DNA of 42,249 bases from Hirudo medicinalis (taxonomy: Eukaryota; Annelida; Clitellata; Hirudinida; Hirudinidae). Where the stretch lies: NCBI GenBank assembly GCA_011800805.1, contig MPNW01000167.1, positions 242,506-284,754 of the forward strand. Direction: 5' to 3'. The notes beneath the pieces were generated by a model. The model was not told the origin of the DNA. It made no database searches and saw only the letters and a program-made list of their open reading frames with translations. Shown here piece after piece: positions 1-11,475 of the stretch (positions within the stretch are counted from its first letter, which is position 1; each line of letters starts with the position of its first letter). A program made the translations under genes and the position numbers.

Positions 1-119
1 TCATGTCTAATATATTTTGACTTTATTCCCACAATTCACGACACATTATTTTGAAGATCTAAATTTTAAGGAAAACATGTTTTTATTTCTAACATATTTT
101 GACTGCATTTCATTTTGAA

Positions 120-520
120 TATTATTATATAATCAATATCAATTTTAAAAATTTTTGATGAATTTAAATTTTGCAGGTCTAATTTATAAGGCGTCAGAAG
201 CGAAAATATGGTTGCAGAAACCAAGTTACAATTAAATTATACGGCAATGTCTCAAAAAATGAGATTTTAAAGAGGAGTGATTCGTGGATAGATATCAATA
301 ATTTTGATCATTGTAGGAATAGATTTAAGGTTGTCTTTGTAATTGCACTTGAAAATGCCGTATTTTCGCGTAGGACGAATACATGGGTGCAGAAATCAAG
401 TTATAATTAAATTACAAGGCTTTATTTCAAAAAATGCGAAAGTAACTTTGAAGAGGAATGAATCCTGAATTGCATTGGTTCGATTTTAGTCAAACTTCGA
501 TGATTTTAAAGGTGTTCTCA
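120..520 (+). repeat. Dispersed repeat family, two adjacent diverged copies
   Basis: Two related blocks (about 120-300 and 356-520) share a core resembling CAAGTTATAATTAAATTA followed by a GAATGAATCCTGAA-like block and GGTGTTCTCAAG. The same order recurs at 7050-7266, and shorter matches occur near 4395-4480 and 42144-42190. No coding potential is visible. The copies are diverged and have no clear terminal inverted repeats, so the class (MITE, SINE or LINE tail) is undecided. Bases 521-830 hold a stretch starting with a CAGTGGCGTAAC-like sequence and rich in GGCCCC, typical of short non-autonomous elements; nothing else is seen there. Confidence 0.6.
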
Positions 521-949
521 AGCAGTGGCGTAACTTCAAGTGACAGGCCCCCGCAACAAAATCAAAACAGGCCCCTTGAGGTCTTGAAGGATTATGTTTA
601 ATTTAAATGGTCAAATTCATAAAAACATGACAATGTACGACAAAATTAGATTATGAGATTCTGTTAAAAGTACACCAGATGTTAAAATTTGAATTTTACA
701 ACATTGTAAAATTATAATTGTTCTTAATATTGGGTTGCAACCACCAACAAAACGTAATAATGAAACCTAAATTGAAAACAGTTCTCTATAATGCACAAAC
801 AGAAATTTTAATTATATTTTTTAAAAGTTTTTGATTTTCTGGATGTTTAACTTAAATCAATTTTTTTATTCTATCCTTCATCTCTGCAAATCTATCTATA
901 AGTTTGTGACTGTCATGAAAGAATTGTCATTCAGCATTGTCATTCTTGC

Positions 950-3740
950 CTATAAGTTTGTCTGCATCCATAACTTTGCCCGTTCCGCTTCAATATTCAA
1001 CGTAGCCAATCCTTTAAGACGCTCTTGAGCCATTGAATTGTGAGGATAATTTTTGATGTACTGCTGCTTAGAAAAAGATCTTTCTGCAGACGCCACCGAA
1101 ACCGGTAACGTCAAAATATAATTAGAGCTGTATAAACATCCAAATATGAAATTGCAGCATAGTCAAGAATAAGTAAATTTGCGACTTGCTTAACTGTTGT
1201 AGTTTTTTTAATTTCATTTTCCATCCGTTGTTCGGAAAGATAGTAACCGCATTTGAAATTCAGGTGAAATGTCAACTGAATATTTATCTTGCAATAATTG
1301 GCCTCCTTGACTATGATGTTTTCTTTCTTGGTGATGAGATTAGCTGGAAAAAGTATTGAAAATCTACTAATAACATCATGAATTCCTTAAAATCCGTTAT
1401 GCAGCTGTGTATCTAAAACATGGTTAAAAATATTCTCGAAATCTAACTTCTGGATCGTTGATTCTGTGATCATCTATTAACTCATCAATATGCCGCTTAG
1501 TTGTTTTAATTCTTCTATCTTCATATTTCACCTCAATACCCCATGTTTCAGCAACATCAATTGCTTCTTGTTTAGCTTTCGCGAACTTGATCCTGTAATT
1601 TGTAGTCACTTGAAGGGCAATTTCAACATGATGTGTAGCTATGCATAGATCACTCACTTTGCAAATATTTCGAAGCCACCTCAATTGCTCCGAGAATCTT
1701 TGAAAATATAACTACCAAGAACACAAACTCAAAACAACTCAAAACTCTTTTGTTGAAGGCTTCTTCTATTTCTTCTATTTTGCTTGATTGGAAATTTATT
1801 TTTGTCAATAATTTTAAAATAGTTTTATAGTTATGCTTCATACCAAGCAGTGTTAGCAGTCGACCAGATCAGCGTGTTGGGTTGAGTTTCTTTAGCGTCA
1901 CAGCGGATTCGCCAGTCACATTACTTAGCATATCCCATCTGTTAATGCTGTGTCCAAACTTATATATATCTTGCAAAATGTTGGAAACTTAACAACTTCT
2001 GAAAGACAGCTAATAATAGCATCGCTTACAACTAGATTTAGATTATGTGCGGCGCACACTGCATTTAGTTGCTCAACATTAATGCGTTTTTGGACGCCTC
2101 CGTAAATGCCGGACACTTAAGGTTTTCGTCCCGGGTTTTTCATAGATTTTATGGACCCGAAACCCGGGTTTTACAAATTTTCAACTGGTTAAATAAATTT
2201 AAGCTTAAACATTGCTCTGTAGCTAAATTTTTATTATTCTCTCGGGAAGACTGTGTTTCAAAAATTTGAAATTCGAGTCCTACAGCGGCGCATCGAGAGC
2301 TGGCCCATCTGATTAAATTTTTGAAATTGGCAGACTTCCTTGATGAGTTTGGTGTCAAAATTCAGAAGACCAAGATTACTACCCTTGCAAAAAACTTAAT
2401 GAAACGTTTATTTAAGGCTAATGAAGCTGACCAAGATGATAATGGCTTTGAAATTAAAGTTGACAATAAACCGCGTTTTAAATTTCGCGGAAGAGAACAA
2501 AGAAGTTTCTAAAATGGAAATCTCCCTTTATGATGAGCTGAGTATATTTCTGCAGGAGCAAGACCCACAACAAAGTCAACTTGTTTCCCACATCATCAAA
2601 AAAGAAATTCAGTTGTATCAAGCAGCTAAGAAAAGACCTGAAAACTTGACAAACTGTACAGATGTTTGACAACAATTCGACCAACTTCAACGGAAGCAGA
2701 AAGAGCTTTTTCTGTAATGACTCTTTTTGCAAACAAACTATGAAACCGACTTAATGATGACACTTTGAGTGCAATGATGGAGCTACGTTTTACAGAAAAT
2801 AAATTCTATTAACCTTATTATATGTGTCTATATATGGTATATAAAATTGCCTTTGGCTTCTTTAGCTATCAATAGTAAATAAGTTTATATATGGATAGGG
2901 AAACCCGGGTTCCCGGGTTTTAATGCGAAAAAACCCGATACCCGAGTTTCGAAAAAATTGACCAAAATCGAAAACACTAATTACACTAGCTCCGTAATAT
3001 CCTTGACCCCGATATCTATCTAAAGAAATTCCTTTATTTTGAAGGACTTGTGTCAAATGGTTCGAAAGTCTTTCAGCGCTTTGATCATGCATCCAAAAAC
3101 ACAAGAAAACATTCAATTATTTTAATTTCAACTAGTTTACCATTAGCGTCGTTAACGATTTTGACGTGTCGAATGGTTAAACTTAATTGATCTTTTTTCG
3201 AAATATCTTGGGTGGTATCTGAAATGATTGAATAGAATAAAGCAGATTTGATTTCTTCCGTTATCTAATTTTTCAGATCTTCTGACAGTGCTGTTCATTC
3301 TGAACCAATGAACTAAGACATTTTACGCTATGCTATTTTAGGCTTATTTATGAGATCATTCATAATGGGATCAAATTCTGCAATTTGATTTTGATTTTGC
3401 AATTGCAATTTTAATTCTACCTCTGCTAGGAAGTTGCCATTATAGATATCACGAATTCTTTCTTGATGTCCTCTAAATAACTGTCCATGACAAGACGTAA
3501 TGTAATTTTTACAAGCCTTTTCAATACTTCCTGCCAACAATATTTTTCTTTCTGATATCCCTTTTCGTTTTCTTCACTTAAAGTATTGTGATGCTTCCAC
3601 TGTTCATAAGTGATGCCAGATGCAGTTTGACATTTAGAAATAGCATGTTTCATACGTTTTTTAGACATTCCTTGCTAATACCACTAATCCAATTTTCGCG
3701 GTAACTTGGATCGTTTCTGTCACCAAACAGCCAGCAAACT
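950..3740 (-). mobile_element. Degenerate hAT transposon, ZMYM1/TTF-zinc-finger type, split by an insertion
   Basis: Read on the minus strand, pieces of one hAT transposase occur in the correct order. A TTF-finger-like stretch with WLFGDRN lies near 3670-3735. Body pieces follow at 3328-3668 and about 2970-3116 (ending RGQGYYGAS), then, after an insertion, 1925-2116 (SGIYGGVQKR and CAAHNLNLVV) and 1424-1684. The C-terminal dimerisation domain at about 950-1130 contains LTLPVSVASAERSFSK and MAQERLKGLATLNIE. Stops and frameshifts interrupt it throughout, so it is a dead copy. Terminal inverted repeats were not identified. The family call rests on the SAERSFSK and CAAHNLNLV signatures. Confidence 0.8.
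2115..2968 (+). mobile_element. Second hAT element nested inside the first
   Basis: This segment interrupts the outer hAT exactly between GYYGAS and SGIYGG. Its ends are imperfect inverted repeats: GGTTTTCGTCCCGGG at the left, and on the opposite strand GTGTTTTCGATTTTGG at the right. CCCGGGTTT motifs recur near both ends. Inside, on the plus strand, is a hAT C-terminal domain at about 2640-2815 with the signature TIRPTSTEAERAFSV. A stop follows shortly after and frames are broken upstream, so it is inactive. The AERAFS type differs from the outer element's SAERSFSK type, so this is a separate hAT lineage. An 8-base target duplication cannot be read with certainty because the flanks have diverged. 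Confidence 0.7.
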
Positions 3741-3884
3741 TCACAATATACCGCGTTTAAATTTTTTTGCAATATTAATAATATTACTAATATTTAATAA
3801 AGCCTTATTAAAAGGAGAAAAATGCTTTAAGTACTCATGCATGAAGTGCTTTAACCTATATGAAGACAAGCTGAAAGAAAGTAT

Positions 3885-4240
3885 ATTTTTTTAGGCAGAA
3901 CCAGTTTCTACAACCAGATATACGAACGTTTATTACAGATGAAAACTTCCTGTCCACAATGAAGGATGCTGAAAAATATGCTTCGGTTGCTTTTAAAGAT
4001 GCTATTACCAAATTCTTAGGAAAAATAAAAGACACATAGTATAAAGACATTGTTGAAAAGTTGCTGAGAAAATTCAAAATATTGGGAAGTTCTATGTGAC
4101 TATTTCTGACTATTTCTGAATGATACAAGAGTGGCAATGAAGATTCATCACACAAAAAAGCTGGCAGGTTTTCACGAGCATTCGAAAAAGGCATGCATCA
4201 TAAGTTGTCAAATTAAGGTAAATAATTACCTATGTTATAT
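3885..4240 (+). mobile_element. Fragment of an unnamed animal repeat-encoded protein
   Basis: The plus-strand frame starting near 3893 reads FLQPDIRTFITDENFLSTM, followed by a segment ending FLGKIKDT, a stop, then YKDIVEKLLRKFKILGSSM. This resembles a protein repeated in many arthropod and other invertebrate genomes, with LxxD..FLxxM and FLGN..YKELV blocks, whose function is not known. It is cut short and contains a stop, so it is a relic. The assignment is from memory of the pattern. Confidence 0.45.
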
Positions 4241-4394
4241 AAAACAATGGTGTAAGCCAATATGTACATTTAAAAAAAAAATGTTTGAATTAATTCCTTA
4301 GAATTTAATACCAAAATTTTCATACATAGTCAAAATGCCTTTGAGGATTGTGAAAAAACTGTATGTGATATGAAAATACTGGGGACATATTCAG

Positions 4395-5095
4395 TACCCC
4401 AAAAAACATTATAATCATTATCAATTTTTAAAAAAGTTTTTGTGAAACTAAATTTTGCAGACCTGTATAATTCAGGTCTTTTCTTTGCTTGAAGTTGCAA
4501 TTGGAGTTTGGAGGCAAAGTTTCGGTGAGGAGAGCACTCCTCTGATGATTCCCTGTCGGTCCTTGATATGAGTTAATTCCTTATTACATTTGCAGAAGTC
4601 AGGGTAACGAAATATATCACAAATCAATGAGACGAGGCCGTCACACTTGGATTAACACCCCATGTGGTCCTGGGATGTCCTCAAAATTTTGGGTCGCTAG
4701 GTGAACGCAGGAAACCCATTAGAAGATCGTGCATATCAAATTACATCAAACTGCTAGAGATATTCACTAAATAATTACCTTATTAACGAACACCATCTTT
4801 TGCATCGAATACAATGAAAGGGAGACGATGGCATTCTTCCTTCAAAAAATGTGAGTTTCATGGAATGGCCAGCGTGTTCTCCGAACTTAAATTCAATAGA
4901 AAATGTTTGGGAGACTCTGACATGGCAGTCATACCGTAATGTAAAACAATATTTAGCTTTTAAGAAGTTGAAAGAGGTGATAATTGAAGCCTGAAAAGTC
5001 TTCCGAAAAGATTACCTGGAACAATTGATAGCATCAATGAAATCAATACATGTTGAAATAATAGAAAAGACCGGATACAGTACATCATAATGACA
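4395..5095 (+). mobile_element. Degenerate Tc1/mariner transposase
   Basis: The C-terminal part is clear on the plus strand at about 4850-5090: MEWPACSPNLNSIENVWETL corresponds to the conserved catalytic block MEWPAQSPDLNPIENLW of Tc1-type transposases. It is followed by a KKLKEVIIEA-like helix and an LEQLIASM segment. Upstream (4490-4850) only traces remain, with stops and frame changes. The first ~85 bases (4395-4480) resemble the dispersed repeat of 120-520. No intact terminal inverted repeats were found. Confidence 0.75.
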
Positions 5096-5534
5096 TTTTA
5101 TTTGAATCAATAACATGATTTGAAATCCTTATTATTCCCCAAATTACATAAAATTTAAAGATGACGAATGCGATATAAGATTTTAACGCATATCTCTAAA
5201 ATTTATCATCAGACTATAAAAAAAAGTCCAAATTTGATAAACGTTCTATTTCAAATAATATAGCCAAATTTGGTTTTGTAAAAATAATTCAGTCAAAGTG
5301 ATCAAAGTTGGTCACTCAAAAAAATCAGTGCTCTTAAAGATATGCCGACTACAAATTAGTCGAAGTGGATATAGAGCAGTGTTTCCTAACTTTGGACCCA
5401 CGCCCCATAGGAGCACAATTTCATTTTTTAGGGGAAATTTGAAAATCTGCACTTTGGGTTGGCCTAGCGGTAGCGTGTTTCACTTTCAACCTTCCAACAA
5501 ACGTAGTGCGTCAATATAGTTTGCAAAACTGAAT

Positions 5535-5985
5535 ATAGTGAATAAACAACTTCAAGGAACGAATAAAACTCTTGCTGATTCAAAAGCAAAGATTTTATTG
5601 TTATTTGCCTCTGATTTTAGAGAAAGATTTTCTGATTTAAAAGAAGTTGATTTTCCAGCATGGGTGATGCAGCCATTGCTAGCGGATTTGCCAGATGTTT
5701 CAATGCAATACAAAGAAGAACTCTCAGAAATACAAAATGATGAGTCAGATAAAATTTTATGCAATGTGGAAATAACGATGGCATGCTTTGTGATGAGACA
5801 AATGCTAAATACCAAAATTTAACGAACTTTGCAAGAAACTTGTTGTCGCAGTTCCCATGGTCATATTTAGCTGAATGTGGCTTTAGTGCTTTAAACGATT
5901 TGCTATTGAAGAAAAGAAATCGACTGGATATCTAAATAGGAGAATTGAGATTGATACTGGGATTTTTCAGGAAGATAATTAACCA
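5535..5985 (+). mobile_element. hAT transposase C-terminal fragment, ZBED5/FAM200-like
   Basis: The plus strand from 5538 encodes a segment with DFRERFSDLKEVDFPAWVMQ and LSEIQNDE. After a frame break near 5820 it continues with SYLAECGFSALNDLL-like and KKRNRLDI-like sequence (about 5855-5930). These blocks characterise domesticated and mobile ZBED5/SCAND3-type hAT proteins. Internal stops and the missing N-terminal BED finger mark it as a pseudogene fragment. Just upstream, 5455-5485 looks like a pol III A box (GGCCTAGCGGTAG), possibly a SINE remnant, but no B box follows. Confidence 0.7.
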
Positions 5986-5989
5986 GCTG

Positions 5990-7049
5990 TTCAAACGGTG
6001 GAACCACGTCGGACAAAGACACAAAAGCCAGCCCAGAATTCAATCCTCAGTTGTATCGTTAAGTGAAAAATGTCTAAAATCGATACAAATCCACCGGATA
6101 ATGATATAACAATTATTTTATGATATTGCAATATTTCGTAGTACGGAGAAATTTAGCTAAGTCTTTATATCTAAGATTTTATTTTTATTAACATTTCAAG
6201 TAATATAATTACATGCTATAAAATATTTGCAATATTTCCAGTAGTTAGTAACTAATATAAAAAACTAAAATATAAACTAAAATTGTTTAAAAAACGAAAC
6301 GAAAATAAAAACTAAAATTATTTTTCACAACGAAAATTACACTGGTAGTTATATCTTTATAGGGTGAATGAAAATAGATTTTTTTGCGATTTTCGCCATT
6401 TTGTAATTAAATACATAAAATTCAATTTTGGCGCGTTTAATTGGATTTAGACTATAATTAATACTTATTTTAAAAGGTAATTTTTTTGAGGAGTTCAGAC
6501 ATATATTCTATCTTTGCATGTGCCTGTCACGCTAGTCTAAATTTTGGATTTTATGAGTGAGGATTGAAAGAAAATCTGAAGTTGCGGGAATGTTATATCT
6601 AATGCTCTACGTTCTATAATTAATTGGCGATTTTTTTAAATAATTTCCATTTATAAATATTTATCGGGTAAATTTTCAATAGATTGTTATGCCATTTTTG
6701 CTATTTGTCACCTAAATATTCAAAATTAATTTTAAACGCACTCTAAAACTGCTGATAGTACAAATTGAGCACATTTAAAAGGTAATTTTAAGGCGATTTG
6801 AAATGTAAATCATTATGTTATAAAATTGTTCTGCTCAATTTTAAATTTCGGTATTTATATTAAAAATCGCGATAAACATTTAATTATAATATATTAAATA
6901 TTTGAATTTAACTATAAAAACCTCTAATTATTACAAAGCTTTCAAGATATTACATATTACTATATTACATGCGTTTATATCTTTAGCGGTTGATTTCTAA
7001 TCTAATTTGTTACATTTTTAGATTTATTCAATTAAAGCAGGTTAAAGCA
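5990..7049. other. AT-rich non-coding stretch with weak internal repetition
   Basis: No gene is seen. Two segments about 300 bases apart (around 6350-6500 and 6655-6800) share the order 'GGGTAAAT-like, AATAGATT, GCCATTTT, CAAAATT, AAAAGGTAATTTT', suggesting an old tandem or dispersed duplication. Confidence 0.4.
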
Positions 7050-7266
7050 GATTTCACAACCGTGTTTTGCAGGCCTGTATAGTTAATTTATAAGGCGCCA
7101 TAAGTATAGCGTCAGAGGCTAAGAACATAGGTTCAGAAATCAAGTTATAATTAAATTATACGGTTACTTCAAAATTTTAGAAAGTGTATTTTGAAGGGGA
7201 ATGAATCCTGAACGCAATGGTGCAATTTTAGCCAATTTTCGAGGATTTTGAAGGTGTTCTCAAGAC
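7050..7266 (+). repeat. Third, best-preserved copy of the dispersed repeat
   Basis: It starts around TTTTGCAGGCCTGTATAG and TTAATTTATAAGGCGCC, then carries AGCGTCAGAGGC, the CAAGTTATAATTAAATTA core and GAATGAATCCTGAACGCAAT, and ends at GGTGTTCTCAAG. It matches 120-520 in order and joins that family to the GCGCC/GCGTCAGAGGC form at 42144-42190. It is non-coding. Bases 7267-7857 downstream show nothing recognisable apart from the 3' flank of METTL9. Confidence 0.6.
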
Positions 7267-7857
7267 GACCGGCTGATCACAACTACATAGGCTTTTTACT
7301 GGGAATTTTTAACCGACTGACTTTACGCGGGTCCATGCTGCGATGAGTTTGATTAATCATGCCTTACAAATATTTTCATGTTTACTTTTCAGTGGCACCC
7401 ACCTCTAGGAACCACCCGTTTAGATCCAGTTAGTAACGGGCCGCATGGGCCTACGAGAAAATGACGAAGCTATAAAAGATTTCTTAATCATTGGATTTGT
7501 TTCAGAACCCTAAAGGATATGTAAATCGAGCAATGTCAAGTAAAAAGACTGACACAGGTTGAGCCATTTACAGGATGGTAATCAGAATTTGTTTTACTAA
7601 ATTTACAGACGAATGTCAAAAAATTAAAAGATTTAAATCATTTTTTATTTTGTTGATCTTTTCTTTTCTTAAGTTTGATGACTCTTGCTCAGTATTAATG
7701 CAAATAATCTATTTTTGCAAATATTGATTTCCGTAATTTAATTGTCTACTTAAATAACAAGTCATCCAATAACATTTTTCAAAATATTATTTATGAATCA
7801 ATATAAAGCCCATTTTACTCATCTCTGTATGTGATAAGCATAGATTTCAGAAAGCAA

Positions 7858-9054
7858 TCAATTTCGTATGGATTTCAACACCAAGATTGCGTCATATAGT
7901 ACATAATAGGAGTGGTGCAAATCCCCTTCACATAAATATGGCACCTTAGAGAATTTTTCCAATTCATAGCCGGCAGGTTTCAAAATGTCATTAACCAAAC
8001 TTGATAGATGCTGTTCAAAAGTGTGTCCAGTAACTGAAAGCTTCTGCTTAGGGATATGGGTTCCATCACCTTGTTAAAGAATTATGAAACAAATAGGAAC
8101 TGCTATCAAACAAACACTAAAAATATATTTATAATTAAGATAATTACCTGACTCTACATACTGACTGAGAGGCAAAACCACAGCCAGTATTAACCTGCCT
8201 TTACCTTTCTTCAACTTAACATGCAAGGATTGCAAGAGATCCAGTGGTCTATCACATCTATCCAACAAATTCATGCATGAAATGACATCATAACTTTCAT
8301 GACTATGTTCGTGCCAAGTATCAGCATCTAATACATTGTAGCCTTTTTCCTTCAACCGCCAAGACATTGTCATCGACTTTTCAGTCACATAAACATTCCT
8401 GAAATATGTTGCAAATTTTTCAGTCACAGCACCATCCCCAGCACCTAAATATAAAGCAAATTGTTCAATGAGAAGTTACATGTCTAAAATGGAGCACAGT
8501 TCAAACCTAGATCAAGCAGGTTTTCCAGGTATTCCCCTTCTTTCAAATTTAGAAATTGTTGGAATTGAGAAGATGATAAAACAAACATGGAACCTCTATG
8601 TAACAACCTAGTTGAGAATTATCAAGGCTTTATGTAATCCAACAAATTAGAGCACTTATTATCATTGTTCAGAATATCATTCAATGTTCAAAAGCAAGTT
8701 ACCCATTAGCAGATGTGCTGGACATGACGAATGTGAGAAAAAACTTCAAAAAGGAATGCAATAACTGAGTGAAAATCCAATCAGACTTTGTCCTACAATT
8801 CTCTAAAAATTCCTTTGTTTCCAAATCTTCAGAAAATTGAACAAATGACTCTTTGCTCAGATCAACTTGATCATGATTAATTGAATACCACTGTTACATA
8901 AACAGCACTAAATGAGACATCATTAGACAAATTTCAATAACTTCCAAAAATTATGAACCTGACTCACTGAAGAATGGCTTGAGCAAGAATCATGAATATC
9001 TTCCATTAGCTTAGAATACATAGTTCTCGCAAGTGAGCCACGTATTGAAGACAT
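7858..9054 (-). CDS. METTL9: METTL9, protein histidine methyltransferase (5 exons)
   Basis: Exons on the minus strand: 9054-8968, 8890-8703, 8607-8507, 8444-8148, 8069-7858. All junctions are GT-AG and in frame, giving 294 residues (human about 318). METTL9 is known to transfer a methyl group from S-adenosylmethionine to N1 of histidine in HxH-rich proteins. The SAM-binding loop LDLGAGDG is at residues 123-130, and the family hallmark DVISCMNLLDRCD is at about 178-190. The C terminus has VPYLCEGDL and a final beta strand ending LVLKSIRN. Exon 2 opens with WYS and contains FTQLLHSF, as in vertebrate METTL9. The chosen start gives MSSIRGSLARTMYSKLM, which aligns with residues after the vertebrate signal-like segment, so an upstream start or exon could have been missed. 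The gene looks intact. Confidence 0.93.
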
Positions 9055-10055
9055 TTGACAAGTCACTGAAAATTAGTAGATCAGAACTGTACTATACATT
9101 TTACGAAAAATATGGCAACGATTATTATACTATTTTTTATTATAATCAGCCTTTAAAATACCTTTTTCTATCTTTTTTCAAATGTTTCCGTTGTTTAAAC
9201 TAGCAAGGGGAAGGCTCAATGTTTTGAATACCCAAACTAAAAGTGAATGGATAAATAAATAAAGAGCATTAAATTTAAAAGTAATTCTAAATAAAATGTT
9301 TGAATAAAATTATTTACGGCACTGTTCGAAATATTTAAAAATTAATTTGTTTATCTTGTGATGAGACCAATATTTAATAATTTTGTAACTTAATTTATTA
9401 AAACATTTAGTAATTACACGTTACACGTATTGCATATAACAAAGATTTTACGGTGCCTTGAAATATCAATATTTATTTTCAATTTAAATTGAACCAAACA
9501 GGTTGCGGGGCAATAAATCCTGTGGAATTGTTTCTTCAATCATTGTGGAATCCATGCTATCGCCCCACTCTACTAGAATCTCGCGCTTATCAGCTGATGA
9601 AAATTTATTTGTTCACGTAACACCAAAATTAATGAATTTCTCTCAAGCCAGAGAAGCGGTAAGTACCTGAGAGGGATTTTCGGTGGTCTATTACTTTATT
9701 TCCCAGCCTTTGGTTACAACTTGTAATCCGTCAGCTGACATTTACATAATGGTAAGAGGCTAGTCTTTAAGCTAGGTGAAGTCAGCAGATACTCAAATTT
9801 AATAGAAATTGCGAACATTGAAATCATATAATTTCTACTTTTCAAATATGAATGTCTCCTGAAATCATTACCTCCACAGCTCTCTGATGCTTTAAACCAT
9901 GTATCTAAACAATAGATCCCAGCTAATATCTTGTCATTAAGTGATTGATGATATATTAATCTTCTACGCTGAGAATTTGATACCACAAAACCTTCACTTC
10001 ATTTCAATAATGCCATTAATTATTTTATGTCTAATTTTTTATCACCTAAAGGCTA
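9055..10055. other. Upstream region of METTL9, no recognisable gene
   Basis: Mostly AT-rich. Minus-strand open frames at 9714-9986 and about 9490-9610 (the latter with EILVEWGDSMDSTMIEET) do not match any family I recognise and have no clear splice context. They may be relics of a mobile element. Confidence 0.35.
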
Positions 10056-10059
10056 ATGT

Positions 10060-10205
10060 CAACCTTTAAATATGGTCTGGGCAGTCCTGATAGCCGGACG
10101 TCACTCCCTTGGGACTGACCCTCGAGCCGATGGCATTTTACTTTTCTGGTGATATTTAATGTGCATATTTACTCGTTCGGCTCAATAAAAAAAAATAAAA
10201 TAAAA
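10060..10205 (+). mobile_element. 3' end of a retroposon with A-rich tail
   Basis: A GC-richer stretch containing GTCACTCCCTTGGGACTGAC ends in CGGCTCAATAAAAAAAAATA followed by (AAAAT)-type repeats. An A-rich simple tail after a structured GC-rich 3' region is the usual end of a SINE or LINE inserted on the plus strand. It directly abuts the Ty3/gypsy fragment. Family unknown. Confidence 0.5.
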
Positions 10206-10228
10206 ATAAAAAACTTATAATCAGGGAA

Positions 10229-11170
10229 TCAGGGAGTCCGCAACTTTAATGCAGTGGTCGTCGAAGTTCTCATCTGTACAACTTCAGGCCACTTGGAGAC
10301 AGCATCCACCACGATAAGAAACATCATTCCTTCCATCGGTCCGGCAAAATCAATATGGATCCTCTCCCAAGAACAATCAGGTTTCGGCCACGGTGACAAT
10401 TCATTCCTGACAGGCATATTTGCATCTAGCTGACACGCATTGCAAAGCTTCATCCTGTCTTGAATGTCGCTGTCAATTCCTTGCCAATAAACATACCTCC
10501 GAGCAAGCATCTTCATTCTGATGGCTCCTGGGTGTCCCTCATGCAGCATCTTCAAAACTCGGCTTCGAATCGATGGTAGAATCGTAGCACGTGTTCCCAT
10601 GAAGAGTGCACCATCATAGGCAGGTCTGCAGAACCACTATGGAAGGCATGTAAGGTCGATCTAGTCTGGAACTTTGTCCTGTGTTGACAGCTTCCACAAC
10701 TAGTTCTAACTCGGAATCTTGTTCGGTCATCCTCCGAATATCCTCCTTTGTGACTTGCAAATGTCGGATGACATCGCCTTGGACTGCCCTGACATCTTGT
10801 TCAATCTTTGCGATGAGAATGTCTTCATCCTCAGGCAGTTTCTTTGAAGCGATGAGACGGGACAGTGCATCAGCTTGGCCAAAGTGGGTAGATCGTCTGT
10901 ACTCGATGACAAAGTCATATGCGAGCAAAACCTGTTCCCATCTTTGGAGCCGATTTGTTGAGTGAGCAGATATACCAACCTCTGATCAAAAAAATTGACA
11001 AAAATGGCTTGTGATCAGTCAGCAACCGAAAGCGTCTGCCATAGATGTAGCGGTGAAATTTCCTCACCCCAAACACTAGGGCCAGAGCTTCTTTCTCAAT
11101 CTGTCCATAGTTCTGCTCGGCCTTGGTGAGAGATCTACTGGCACGTGCAATTGCCTTCTCCGTGCCGTTA
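10229..11170 (-). mobile_element. Ty3/gypsy retrotransposon pol fragment: RNase H and integrase
   Basis: Read on the minus strand, the RNase H end comes first (about 11165-10985), with [19 protein letters not shown] and [11 protein letters not shown]. Then comes a connection region with EYRRSTHFGQADALSRL (about 10614-10928). The integrase (10229-10600) has the HEGHPGAIRMKMLARRYVYW zinc-binding block, a CNACQ pair, and a core with IHIDFAGPMEG and VVDAVSKWPEV. The style is that of the K02A2.6-like Ty3/gypsy group. Frame changes near 10610 and 10980 and loss of the integrase C-terminal part and of LTRs show a truncated dead copy. Confidence 0.85.
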
Positions 11171-11189
11171 GGGAAGCGATGAGAGGTAA

Positions 11190-11475
11190 GTCGTCAACGC
11201 GATGAAGAAAATCGCTGTCGAGACGAAGAGCGGGAAGAACGGTTTCTGCAGATCCTTCAATCAATTCAACCTCAGACTAAAGCAGCAGCAGCAGTTGAAG
11301 GTAAATCAGACTTACTACCAGAGCTCATGAGAGAGATCACGCAGTTCAGCTATGATCCTGAATCTGGAACACCCTTTTCCACTTGGATGGGCGCTTCGAA
11401 GCTGTGCTGGGTAACCACGGGATGCAGTTGTCGGACCATGACAAAACAGGGGCATTACTGTTATTTAAAACTCAA
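11190..11475 (+). mobile_element. Ty3/gypsy gag fragment in the opposite orientation
   Basis: The plus strand reads a charged coiled segment (about 11195-11265) ending FLQILQSIQPQTK, followed by a poly-Ala run and LMREITQFSYDPESGTPFSTW. This resembles the capsid start of the K02A2.6-like group (FxYDPExGxTFxxW). A frame change follows at about 11390, after which 'FEAVLGNHGMQLSDHDK' continues. It faces away from the pol fragment at 10229-11170, so the two were joined by an inversion or come from two insertions. Confidence 0.65.

Noticed and set aside
5552..5815. Minus-strand frame opposite the ZBED5-like hAT fragment
   Set aside because: The plus strand carries recognisable hAT motifs; the minus frame is its shadow.
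9714..9986. Minus-strand 90-codon open frame upstream of METTL9
   Set aside because: Not recognised and no splice signals linking it to METTL9; left as unassigned sequence.
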